DNA of 5,563 nucleotides from JBEGTT01 sp041179245 (GCA_041179245.1 JBEGTT010000236.1:1-5563), one strand, 5' to 3'. Positions 1 through 5,563 are shown, counted from the stretch's first letter. Notes: generated by a model from the sequence alone, not told the origin. Program-made: numbers and translations.

Positions 1-1118
1 CCTTCTTCAATATTGCGATTCAACCACGCATCCAGCGGGTCTTTCACGCGACTGGAAATCAAACGAACGGTATCGCGGCTGGTTAGCTTTTCCTTGGTTT
101 GCCCTTGGAATTGCGGGTCAAGCACCCGCGCCGACAAGACAAATCGCACAGCCCGCCAAACGTCTTCTGCTTGCAGATTGACCTTGCTCGGCAGCAAACC
201 GTGATGCGTCACAAACTCTTTCAGGGCGTCATACACCCCAGCGCGCAAACCGGCCTCATGCGTCCCGCCCGACAGCGTGGGAATCAGGTTAACAAACGAT
301 TCACCGCCGCCACCGCCTTCGGTCCAAGCCAGCGCCCATGCGCAGCCTTCACCTTCTGCGAAGCCACTAGCATCGGACGCACCAACGTAAGACTCACCGG
401 CAAAAATCGGGCTGGTATAACCATCGGTATCCGGTAAGGTTTCCTGTAAATACGACACAAGGCCATCAGCGTATTGCCAGACTTTTTCCTGGCAACTGAC
501 TTCATCAAACAAACTCACGCGTACGCCCGGCAGCAGCACCGCTTTAGCACGCAGCAGGCGTTCCAAATCAGGGCGTTTAACACTCGGGGTATCAAAATAC
601 TTCGGATCAGGCCAAGCACGAACCAAGCTGCCACTAGTACGCGCACCTACCGTACCGATTTCAACCAGCGGCTCAACCACAAAGCCCGCCGCAAAAACCA
701 GCTTATTAACCTTGCTATCGCGTTTAACGGTAACTTCCAAGCGCGTCGATAGCGCATTGGTGACAGACACCCCAACCCCATGCAAACCACCGGAAAAGGC
801 ATAAGCCCCGCCGGATTTTTTATCAAATTTGCCCCCGGCGTGTAAACGGGTAAAAACCACTTCGACCGTTGAGACTCCTTCATCCGGGTGAATTCCGACA
901 GGAATCCCTCGACCGTCATCCTCGACGGAAACAGAACCATCGAGATGTAAGGTAACCGCAATTTTTTTCGCGTAACCGCCCAACGCCTCATCTGCAGCGT
1001 TGTCGATCACTTCTTGAATAATGTGTGTTGGAGAATCTGTCCGGGTATACATCCCGGGACGTTCTTTTACCGGCTCTAGGCCCTTCAACACGCGGATGGA
1101 AGATTCCGAGTAAGACAC
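1..1118 (-). CDS. parE: DNA topoisomerase IV subunit B (ParE), N-terminal part, runs off left edge
   Basis: ParE is the ATPase subunit of topoisomerase IV, which with ParC decatenates daughter chromosomes. The visible 372 codons are open to the window edge; the family is about 630 residues, so the C-terminal TOPRIM region is missing. The GHKL ATPase fold is clear: EVIDNAADEAL with the Mg-binding Asn at residue 40, DDGRGIP at 67-73, and the ATP-lid glycine motif SGGLHGVGVSVTNAL from about 109. The transducer QTK loop (QGQTKEKLTS) has its Lys near 342. PGMYTRTDSPTHIIQEVIDN matches ParE rather than GyrB, which has a different spacer after PGMY. The start chosen is GTG at 1118, giving MSYSESSIRVLKGLEPVKERPGMY, the usual ParE length before PGMY; it is preceded by a good Shine-Dalgarno (AAAGGTGG, 1130-1123). 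The gene is divergent from tRNA-Val. Its own promoter is not obvious, and a terminator-like hairpin lies in its leader. The family call is near certain and the start likely. Confidence 0.96.
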   Translation of the reverse strand, partial: MSYSESSIRVLKGLEPVKERPGMYTRTDSPTHIIQEVIDNAADEALGGYAKKIAVTLHLDGSVSVEDDGRGIPVGIHPDEGVSTVEVVFTRLHAGGKFDKKSGGAYAFSGGLHGVGVSVTNALSTRLEVTVKRDSKVNKLVFAAGFVVEPLVEIGTVGARTSGSLVRAWPDPKYFDTPSVKRPDLERLLRAKAVLLPGVRVSLFDEVSCQEKVWQYADGLVSYLQETLPDTDGYTSPIFAGESYVGASDASGFAEGEGCAWALAWTEGGGGGESFVNLIPTLSGGTHEAGLRAGVYDALKEFVTHHGLLPSKVNLQAEDVWRAVRFVLSARVLDPQFQGQTKEKLTSRDTVRLISSRVKDPLDAWLNRNIEE

Positions 1119-1147
1119 GTCACCACCTTTTGAATACGGTCCGACAC

Positions 1148-1179
1148 AAAAAAGCCGCCGCAAACGCCACGCGACGGCT
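1148..1179 (-). terminator. Rho-independent terminator structure in the parE leader
   Basis: Read on the minus strand, AGCCGTCGC (1179-1171) pairs with GCGGCGGCT (1161-1153). This is a 9-bp GC-rich stem with one G-U pair and a 9-base loop, followed directly by a six-T run (1153-1148). On the plus strand the structure has no T run, so it should act only on leftward transcription. It ends 29 bases before the parE GTG and about 17 before its Shine-Dalgarno. No minus-strand gene lies upstream within the window that would need it, because the next features are on the plus strand. It may be an attenuator for parE, or a block against antisense transcription coming through the tRNA gene. The structure is read directly; its role is inferred. 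Confidence 0.75.
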
Positions 1180-1212
1180 AGAACAGGAAAGGCTGCGAGG
1201 ATACCTCAAAAC

Positions 1213-1256
1213 GAGATAAAAAATATTGTGACAAATAATAGATTCATGCGTATAAT
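1213..1256 (+). promoter_or_regulatory. Strong sigma70-type promoter of tRNA-Val, with AT-rich upstream element
   Basis: A -35 box GTGACA (1228-1233, five of six consensus bases) is separated by exactly 17 bases from a perfect -10 box TATAAT (1251-1256). Immediately upstream is an A/T-rich stretch (about 1213-1227, including a six-A run) of the kind that acts as an UP element. The bases after the -10 box, GCGC, form a GC-rich discriminator, typical of stable-RNA promoters under stringent (ppGpp) control. Transcription would begin near 1263, leaving a leader of about 35 bases before the mature tRNA. The stringent-control statement is inferred from known tRNA and rRNA promoters. Confidence 0.85.
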
Positions 1257-1298
1257 GCGCAGCTCTTTCAGCACACAAGTACTGAAAACCGGTTATCC

Positions 1299-1374
1299 GG
1301 GTCGTTAGCTCAGTTGGTAGAGCGACGCCCTTACAAGGCGTATGTCGGCGGTTCGACCCCGTCACGACCCACCA
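1299..1374 (+). tRNA. tRNA-Val, anticodon UAC
   Basis: This is a complete 76-base cloverleaf. The acceptor stem GGGTCGT (1299-1305) pairs with ACGACCC (1364-1370), followed by discriminator A and an encoded CCA (1372-1374). The D arm GCTC/GAGC follows the invariant TA. The anticodon stem ACGCC/GGCGT encloses the loop CTTACAA, with anticodon TAC at 1332-1334, which reads valine codons GUA and, with modified U34, GUG and GUU. The variable loop is 5 bases, and the T arm GGCGG-TTCGACC-CCGTC has one G-U pair. Much of the core resembles the E. coli valine UAC tRNA. It is a single-gene unit with its own promoter and terminator. It lies beside tyrS but is not the cognate tRNA of that enzyme. Confidence 0.97.
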
Positions 1375-1378
1375 AATT

Positions 1379-1412
1379 AAACCCGCTAATTCATTGAGTT
1401 AGCGGGTTTTTT
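1379..1412 (+). terminator. Rho-independent terminator of tRNA-Val
   Basis: ACCCGCTAA (1381-1389) and TTAGCGGGT (1399-1407) form a perfect 9-bp stem, extendable by two A-T pairs at the base, with a 9-base loop. The stem runs into a six-T tract (1407-1412). It begins five bases after the encoded CCA, closing the single-tRNA transcript and separating it from tyrS. Confidence 0.93.
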
Positions 1413-1482
1413 CATCCCCGCCGACTATCTCACCAATCTCTGAATATCGCATTCAAAGCACTCTCTTGAGCCTTTCCTTTTG

Positions 1483-1513
1483 TTGCTCTAGGCTAAAGTG
1501 GATCGTTTACAAT
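1483..1513 (+). promoter_or_regulatory. Putative tyrS promoter
   Basis: A good -10 candidate TACAAT (1508-1513) lies 33 bases before the tyrS start. The best -35 candidate is TTGCTC (1483-1488), with a long 19-base spacer, so recognition would be weaker than for the tRNA promoter. Since the tRNA terminator lies upstream, tyrS needs a promoter in 1413-1546, and this is the only reasonable candidate I see there. No T-box or other riboswitch-like structure is apparent. Confidence 0.5.
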
Positions 1514-1546
1514 GCCGCCCTTTCACGAATTTAGCGGAACAAAGCA

Positions 1547-2743
1547 ATGGACATTCAGGCATCTCTGGACATTATCAAGCGCGGCTGTGACGAACTGTTG
1601 ATCGAAGCCGAACTGTTTGAAAAGCTCAAAAAAGGTCAGCCGCTAAAGGTCAAGGCCGGCTTTGACCCCACGGCTCCCGACCTGCATTTGGGCCATACCG
1701 TACTGATTAACAAGTTGCGCCACTTTCAGGATTTAGGACACCAGGTTCAATTCCTGATTGGTGACTTTACCGGCATGATTGGCGATCCAACAGGCAAAAA
1801 TGCCACTCGCCCTCCCCTGACCCGCGAGCAAATTCTGGAAAACGCCAAAACCTATCGCGAGCAGGTGTTCAAGATTCTTGACCCAGAGAAAACAGAAGTT
1901 TGTTTCAACTCCACATGGTTTGATCAACTGGGTGCCGCCGGGATGATTAAGCTGGCTGCACAGCACACGGTTGCTCGAATGCTAGAACGCGATGATTTTT
2001 CCAAGCGTTACACCAACGGTCAGCCCATTGCCATTCATGAATTCCTTTACCCGCTCTGCCAAGGCTACGACTCGGTTGCGATGAAGTCTGACATTGAACT
2101 CGGTGGAACCGACCAGAAATTCAACCTATTGGTCGGACGTGAACTTCAGAAGTCATCCGGGATGGCGCCCCAATGCGTATTGATGATGCCGCTGCTGGAA
2201 GGCACTGATGGCGTCAACAAGATGTCTAAATCATTGGGCAACTACATTGGAATCAGCGAAAGTCCACAGGAAATCTTCGGCAAGCTGATGTCCATCTCTG
2301 ACGTATTGATGTGGCGCTATTTCGACCTACTGTCCTTCCGCTCTTTGAATGAAATCGCCAAGTTCAAGCAAGAAATGGCAGATGGCCGTAACCCAAGGGA
2401 CATCAAGGTGGCACTGGCTCAAGAAATTGTCGCCCGCTTCCACGATCAGGCTGCTGCAGAAGCGGCGCTGGCCGATTTTGAAACGCGCTTTAAACAGGGT
2501 GCGATGCCAGAAGTAATGGATGAGTTCACGGTGACTTGCCCCGAAGGCGGGTTTGCTCTCCCACAATTGATGCGAGAAGTTGGGCTAACCAGCAGCAGCT
2601 CTGAATCGATCCGTATGATCGGCCAAGGCGGCGTAAAGATTGATGGCGCCAAAGTCGAAGACAAGGGCTTAACAGTAGCAGCCGGACAAACTGTGGTTCT
2701 TCAGGTCGGTAAGCGCAAATTTGCGCGGGTGACCTTGAATTAA
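1547..2743 (+). CDS. tyrS: Tyrosyl-tRNA synthetase (TyrS, about 400-residue type)
   Basis: This cytoplasmic class I aminoacyl-tRNA synthetase activates tyrosine with ATP and charges tRNA-Tyr, releasing AMP and PPi. The 398-residue product is full length for the TyrS type 2 subfamily, which is distinct from the 424-residue E. coli type. The HIGH-type signature is HLGH at residues 47-50 (after AGFDPTAPD), and KMSKS is at 225-229. The tyrosine-site segment GGTDQKFN lies at 186-193, in the position expected for the subfamily. A C-terminal S4 RNA-binding domain spans about 337-396 (for example IRMIGQGGVKIDG) and contacts the tRNA. The ATG at 1547 gives the standard N-terminus. The Shine-Dalgarno is weak (AGCGGAA, near 1533-1539), and no competing upstream start fits better. 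The gene is probably monocistronic: it follows the tRNA-Val terminator and ends 7 bases from the stop codon of the convergent pfp. No broken or missing motif was seen. Confidence 0.97.
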   Translation: MDIQASLDIIKRGCDELLIEAELFEKLKKGQPLKVKAGFDPTAPDLHLGHTVLINKLRHFQDLGHQVQFLIGDFTGMIGDPTGKNATRPPLTREQILENAKTYREQVFKILDPEKTEVCFNSTWFDQLGAAGMIKLAAQHTVARMLERDDFSKRYTNGQPIAIHEFLYPLCQGYDSVAMKSDIELGGTDQKFNLLVGRELQKSSGMAPQCVLMMPLLEGTDGVNKMSKSLGNYIGISESPQEIFGKLMSISDVLMWRYFDLLSFRSLNEIAKFKQEMADGRNPRDIKVALAQEIVARFHDQAAAEAALADFETRFKQGAMPEVMDEFTVTCPEGGFALPQLMREVGLTSSSSESIRMIGQGGVKIDGAKVEDKGLTVAAGQTVVLQVGKRKFARVTLN

Positions 2744-2750
2744 AACCGAA

Positions 2751-3983
2751 CTAAACAGCTGAGCTGATTTTCAAATCAATCCGGGGGTAATCCGGCAGGC
2801 CGTCACGATAAGGGGGCCAGGATTCTCCGGCGATCAGCGGTAACAGATACCGGCGGCAAGCTTCGGTGATGTGGTAACCCGTCTCATCAATAAACGCCTT
2901 AGGCATTTTGCGTTCCGCCCCGGCAACCTGATTCAAAGCCACTTGCCCGATTAGCCAGCGATAAGGTTCATCCGATAACCGTTCCAGCGTCAGCATGATG
3001 TTGCTTTCTCCCGCCAGTGCTTTTTCTACTGCGGCTGCGCCCAAGGCATAAGCCTGTTCCTGATCTGTCGCTGAAACCAAATGCCCAGCCGTTCGTTGCA
3101 GGTAATCCACCAGCGTCCAGTGAAGTTTGTAGCCCAGCACTTCATGAATTCGTTTGACCAGCGCGCTGCCGACCCGTCCCGGTTCACCGTGGCTGTGCAC
3201 TCCCCCAATATCACAGGCAATAGCTTCACCAGTGGGCGAGCAAATACCTTCGGCTGCAACCACCACGCAATACCCCACCCGCTCGACCGTCGCTTTTACC
3301 CTCGCCAAGAAATCAACTTCGTTAAATGGCACTTCAGGAAACAGAATCAGATGCGGCCCATTATCGGCACATTGGGCAGCCAAACCGGCTGCAGCAGCTA
3401 ACCACCCTGCATGACGCCCCATCACTTCAAACACATAAACCTGCGTTGAACTGCGGCACATCGCCGCCACATCTAGCGACACTTCACGCACACTGGTCGC
3501 CACATACTTAGCTGCTGAACCAAAACCGGGGCAGGTGTCGGTATGCACCAAATCGTTATCGATGGTTTTAGGGATTCCGATAACGGCCAGCGAATACCCT
3601 GCCTCCTTGGCAAAACTCGCCACTTCATGGGCAGTTTGCATCGAGCCGTTACCACCGTTATAAAAAAAATAAGCAATATCGTTGGCTGCAAAAACGTCTA
3701 GCAAACGAAGGTACTGATCTCGGTGGCTAACACGATCCAGCAAGGGATAACGACTGGAGCCAAAAACACCACCTGGGCGATGGCGCAGGGATGCAAGCTG
3801 ATCCGTGGTCAGTTGGGCGGTATCAATCAGTTGATTGGTTAAACCACCGACAATCCCATCACAGCCTGCAAAAACTGTCCCCATCTGCAAAGAAAAACGG
3901 CGCGCAGTCTCGATAAGACCACACGCCGTTGCATTGATGACTGCGGTAACGCCACCCGACTGGGCATAAAAAGCGTTACGCAC
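2751..3983 (-). CDS. pfp: Phosphofructokinase of the pyrophosphate-dependent group (donor to be confirmed)
   Basis: The enzyme converts fructose 6-phosphate to fructose 1,6-bisphosphate. In its closest group the donor is normally PPi, and the reaction is reversible and usually non-allosteric. The 410 residues cover the whole PfkA-like fold. They include the N-terminal FYAQSGGVTAVINAT, GGVFGSSRYPL (about 71-81), and PKTIDND at 138-144, where Asp142 is the expected catalytic base and Lys139 is the usual PPi-type residue. MGRHAGW follows at 188-194, and DYLQRTAGH near 293-301. The donor-site motif reads NGGNGS (109-114), so the position that is usually Asp in PPi enzymes is Gly113, as in ATP enzymes. 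The GTG at 3983 is the start: an in-frame TAG lies just upstream, and the next Met, at residue 34, would cut the fold. Its Shine-Dalgarno is poor. It lies 24 bases after adk with no terminator between, so co-transcription and perhaps translational coupling are likely. Confidence 0.92.
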   Translation of the reverse strand: MRNAFYAQSGGVTAVINATACGLIETARRFSLQMGTVFAGCDGIVGGLTNQLIDTAQLTTDQLASLRHRPGGVFGSSRYPLLDRVSHRDQYLRLLDVFAANDIAYFFYNGGNGSMQTAHEVASFAKEAGYSLAVIGIPKTIDNDLVHTDTCPGFGSAAKYVATSVREVSLDVAAMCRSSTQVYVFEVMGRHAGWLAAAAGLAAQCADNGPHLILFPEVPFNEVDFLARVKATVERVGYCVVVAAEGICSPTGEAIACDIGGVHSHGEPGRVGSALVKRIHEVLGYKLHWTLVDYLQRTAGHLVSATDQEQAYALGAAAVEKALAGESNIMLTLERLSDEPYRWLIGQVALNQVAGAERKMPKAFIDETGYHITEACRRYLLPLIAGESWPPYRDGLPDYPRIDLKISSAV

Positions 3984-4007
3984 AGCGATCTACTTAGTTC
4001 TAGCGAA

Positions 4008-4661
4008 TTACTTCAGTGCGTCAAATACACGCGCTGTAATTTCATCAACGCCACCCACCCCAGCGACCTTTTTGACGACAGGCGCGGCGGCCTCGCCCGT
4101 TGCTTTCCAGTTGGAATAGAACGTGACCAGTGGCTTGGTTTGAGCGTGGTAGATGTCCAGACGTTTTTTTACTGTTTCTTCTTGGTCGTCATCACGCTGA
4201 ATCAGGGCTTCGCCCGTTTCATCATCTTTACCTTCAACCTTAGGGGGGTTGAATTTGACGTGGTAAGTACGGCCTGAAGACAGGTGCACGCGACGGCCTG
4301 CCATACGCGTGATGATGTCTCCATCTGGCACATCGACTTCCAACACGATGTCCAGTGCCACACCGGCTTCCTTCATTGCTTCAGCTTGAGGAATAGTGCG
4401 TGGAAAACCATCAAACAGGTAGCCGTTCTTACAGTCGTCTTGGGTCAAACGATCTTTAACCATGCCGATAATCACGGCATCAGGAACCAAACCGCCTGAA
4501 TCCATGTGTTTTTTGGCTTCTAGGCCTAGTGCAGTGCCAGCCTTAACTTGAGCACGGAGCATGTCACCAGTTGAAATTTGTGGAATACCAAATTTTTCGC
4601 AGATAAATTTGGCTTGAGTACCTTTACCAGCGCCAGGTGCGCCCAACAGAATCAGTTTCAT
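4008..4661 (-). CDS. adk: Adenylate kinase (Adk)
   Basis: Adk interconverts ATP + AMP and two ADP in the cytoplasm, recycling AMP from reactions such as tRNA charging. The 217 residues match the long bacterial form (E. coli 214). The P-loop GAPGAGKGT lies at 8-15, and the AMP-binding segment includes STGDMLR (30-36) with GYLFDGFPRT at 80-89. The LID domain, about 122-159, begins GRRVHLSSGRTYHVKFNPPK and continues to DDETGE and RDDD. It carries His, Ser, Asp and Thr instead of four Cys, so it is the hydrogen-bonded Gram-negative LID with no zinc site. The ATG at 4661 has a strong Shine-Dalgarno (TAAGGA) 5-6 bases upstream, the best on the minus strand here. The gene lies between kdsB and pfp on the same strand, and kdsB-adk adjacency is familiar in Proteobacteria. 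All key residues appear present. Confidence 0.98.
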   Translation of the reverse strand: MKLILLGAPGAGKGTQAKFICEKFGIPQISTGDMLRAQVKAGTALGLEAKKHMDSGGLVPDAVIIGMVKDRLTQDDCKNGYLFDGFPRTIPQAEAMKEAGVALDIVLEVDVPDGDIITRMAGRRVHLSSGRTYHVKFNPPKVEGKDDETGEALIQRDDDQEETVKKRLDIYHAQTKPLVTFYSNWKATGEAAAPVVKKVAGVGGVDEITARVFDALK

Positions 4662-4666
4662 ATTTT

Positions 4667-4672
4667 TCCTTA
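4667..4672 (-). promoter_or_regulatory. Strong ribosome binding site of adk
   Basis: On the minus strand TAAGGA (4672-4667) lies five bases before the adk ATG, separated by an A-rich spacer. It fixes the adk start and contrasts with the poor site in front of the next gene, pfp. Confidence 0.85.
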
Positions 4673-4730
4673 GTTAAGAGTTGTCTCGGGAGTTGTACTT
4701 GATTTGTTTTGTACCCTGCTTGCCCCAGCG

Positions 4731-4759
4731 TCTTTAAAGGTTTCAGATCAGTGTGACAA
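4731..4759 (-). promoter_or_regulatory. Possible internal promoter for adk-pfp
   Basis: In the 130-base gap between kdsB and adk, the minus strand carries TTGTCA (4759-4754), five of six bases of the -35 consensus. It is followed after 17 bases by TAAAGA (4736-4731), a weak -10 box. Transcription would start about 65 bases upstream of the adk ATG. The long gap for a compact operon and the high demand for Adk make an internal promoter plausible, but the weak -10 leaves this tentative. No T-tract terminator after kdsB was found, so read-through from kdsB is also possible. Confidence 0.35.
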
Positions 4760-4791
4760 GCGGGGGAAGTTACCGCTTATTGCCAGTAGGG

Positions 4792-5563
4792 TCAAACTGT
4801 TTGCATTGCAAAAACCCGTCGCACCCGTTCCGCGTCTTCTGGGGTATCCACCCCTGCTGGTGGTGCATGATTAACCACCAACACAGCAATCCGGTAACCA
4901 TTGGCCAGCGCACGCAATTGTTCCAAGGCTTCAAACTGTTCCAGCGGACTAGCCGCCAATCCCGGATAGGCTTTTAGGAAATCAGCACGATAGGCATATA
5001 ACCCGACATGGCGAAGGGCGGGCTGGCCCACAGCGAGCGTTTGACGATCCTGAGCAAAGTGATCTCTGGCATAGGGAATGGGCGCCCGCGAAAAATACAG
5101 CGCATCGCCATTGTTAGCGCACACCACCTTAACCACATTGGGATTAAAAAAATCCTCTGCCGACGTAATGGGGTGTGCCACCGTCGCAATATCCGCCCCA
5201 CTTTCAGCAAGCAAGGCCGCTGTTCGGGAAATCAAATCAGGATCAATCAAAGGTTCATCACCCTGCACGTTGACCACCAACGTATCATCGCTCCAGCCTT
5301 GCTGCTCAACCACTTCTGACAGACGATCCGTGCCTGTCTGGTGATCTGCACGGGTTAGACAAACCGTGTAACCAGCAAACTTTGCAGCCTCTGCAACGCC
5401 AGCATGGTCAGTGGCAATGATGATTTCCGAAGCCCCTGATTCAGCGGCCCGTTCGGCAACCCGCACCACCATCGGCTTACCCCCTAAATCAAGCAGAGGT
5501 TTACCGGGCAAACGGGTCGAGGCAAACCGGGCGGGGACAACTGCCTTAAATACGACCTTAAAA
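4792..5563 (-). CDS. kdsB: 3-deoxy-manno-octulosonate cytidylyltransferase (CMP-Kdo synthetase, KdsB), start missing
   Basis: KdsB joins Kdo to CMP from CTP, releasing PPi. CMP-Kdo is the donor for the inner core of lipopolysaccharide, so the organism makes a Gram-negative outer membrane. The reading frame is open to the right edge, with 256 codons visible from 5562. The CTP-binding N-terminus VVPARFASTRLPGKP is at about residues 8-22 of the visible part. VNVQGDEPL with its metal-binding Asp lies near 98-105, and SRAPIPYARD at 158-167. HVGLYAYR lies at 185-192, LEQFEALEQLR from about 207, and GVDTPEDAERVR at 237-248. A start at the TTG in LPGKP (5511) would delete the conserved PARFASTR loop and must be wrong. 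No ATG, GTG or TTG occurs in frame between 5512 and 5562, so the true start is off the window. The visible part already exceeds E. coli KdsB (248 residues). It is probably the first gene, in this view, of kdsB-adk-pfp. Confidence 0.96.
   Translation of the reverse strand, partial: FKVVFKAVVPARFASTRLPGKPLLDLGGKPMVVRVAERAAESGASEIIIATDHAGVAEAAKFAGYTVCLTRADHQTGTDRLSEVVEQQGWSDDTLVVNVQGDEPLIDPDLISRTAALLAESGADIATVAHPITSAEDFFNPNVVKVVCANNGDALYFSRAPIPYARDHFAQDRQTLAVGQPALRHVGLYAYRADFLKAYPGLAASPLEQFEALEQLRALANGYRIAVLVVNHAPPAGVDTPEDAERVRRVFAMQTV
5539..5562 (-). repeat. 12-base imperfect tandem duplication at the kdsB N-terminus
   Basis: On the minus strand TTTAAGGTCGTA (5562-5551) is followed directly by TTTAAGGCAGTT (5550-5539), sharing 9 of 12 bases and encoding FKVV then FKAV. 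Family members usually have a single copy of this beta strand (FKVVIPAR-like) right after the start Met. The extra copy lengthens the N-terminus by about four residues. Whether it is a true duplication or chance similarity cannot be settled with the start outside the window. Confidence 0.4.

Noticed and set aside
99..752. Plus-strand open frames opposite parE
   Set aside because: They are antisense to the well-conserved ParE ATPase region; the parE frame is continuous and explains the sequence.
1120..1365. Minus-strand open frame of 81 codons between parE and tRNA-Val
   Set aside because: It runs antisense through most of the tRNA gene and its promoter and across the terminator hairpin, has no recognisable domain, and reads as chance.
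1299..1412. tRNA-Val 3' end as an integration (att) site for a genomic island
   Set aside because: No integrase and no repeat of the tRNA 3' end is visible; the tRNA is followed at once by its terminator and then the housekeeping gene tyrS.
1466..1497. Inverted repeat TTGAGCCT / AGGCTAAA upstream of tyrS as an operator or leader structure
   Set aside because: The pairing is imperfect, it overlaps the presumed -35 region with no known regulator match, and chance is a sufficient explanation.
4756..4780. Terminator after kdsB (AAGCGG/CCGCTT hairpin)
   Set aside because: The stem is only 6 bp and is not followed by a T tract on the minus strand.
5509..5511. TTG at 5511 as the kdsB start
   Set aside because: It would remove PARFASTR, the conserved CTP-binding loop that is present in frame just upstream; the frame is open to the window edge.

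Overview
This window looks like ordinary chromosome from a Gram-negative proteobacterium. KdsB (LPS Kdo activation), the non-zinc Gram-negative LID in Adk, ParE, a CCA-encoding tRNA-Val and classical sigma70-type promoter elements all point to Proteobacteria. The 400-residue-type TyrS together with a pyrophosphate-type phosphofructokinase suggests a gammaproteobacterium outside the enteric group, or a betaproteobacterium. PPi-type PFK is frequent in methylotrophs and sulfur or nitrogen chemolithotrophs, but the genus cannot be fixed from this sequence. I see no mobile element, phage gene, CRISPR array or toxin-antitoxin locus.

Layout: (1) Bases 1-1118, minus strand, hold the N-terminal 372 codons of parE (topoisomerase IV subunit B), which runs off the left edge. 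A factor-independent terminator structure on the same strand sits about 30 bases upstream of the parE start. (2) Bases 1119-1546 have no protein gene. They hold a strong stable-RNA promoter, a complete tRNA-Val(UAC), its terminator, and a weaker putative promoter for tyrS. (3) Bases 1547-2743, plus strand, encode tyrosyl-tRNA synthetase. (4) Bases 2751-5563, minus strand, form a probable gene string kdsB - adk - pfp, transcribed leftward and meeting tyrS tail to tail with only 7 bases between the stop codons. kdsB runs off the right edge without its start codon.

How the genes relate: parE serves chromosome decatenation, and tRNA-Val and tyrS serve translation. In the minus-strand string, KdsB consumes CTP and releases PPi, Adk balances AMP/ADP/ATP, and Pfp phosphorylates fructose 6-phosphate, probably with PPi. 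A shared energy and phosphoryl economy is a reasonable inference but is not shown by the sequence.

The two points most worth a second look are the mixed phosphoryl-donor signature of the Pfp protein (GGNG together with PKTIDND) and the terminator placed in the parE leader. I found no new multi-gene system here.
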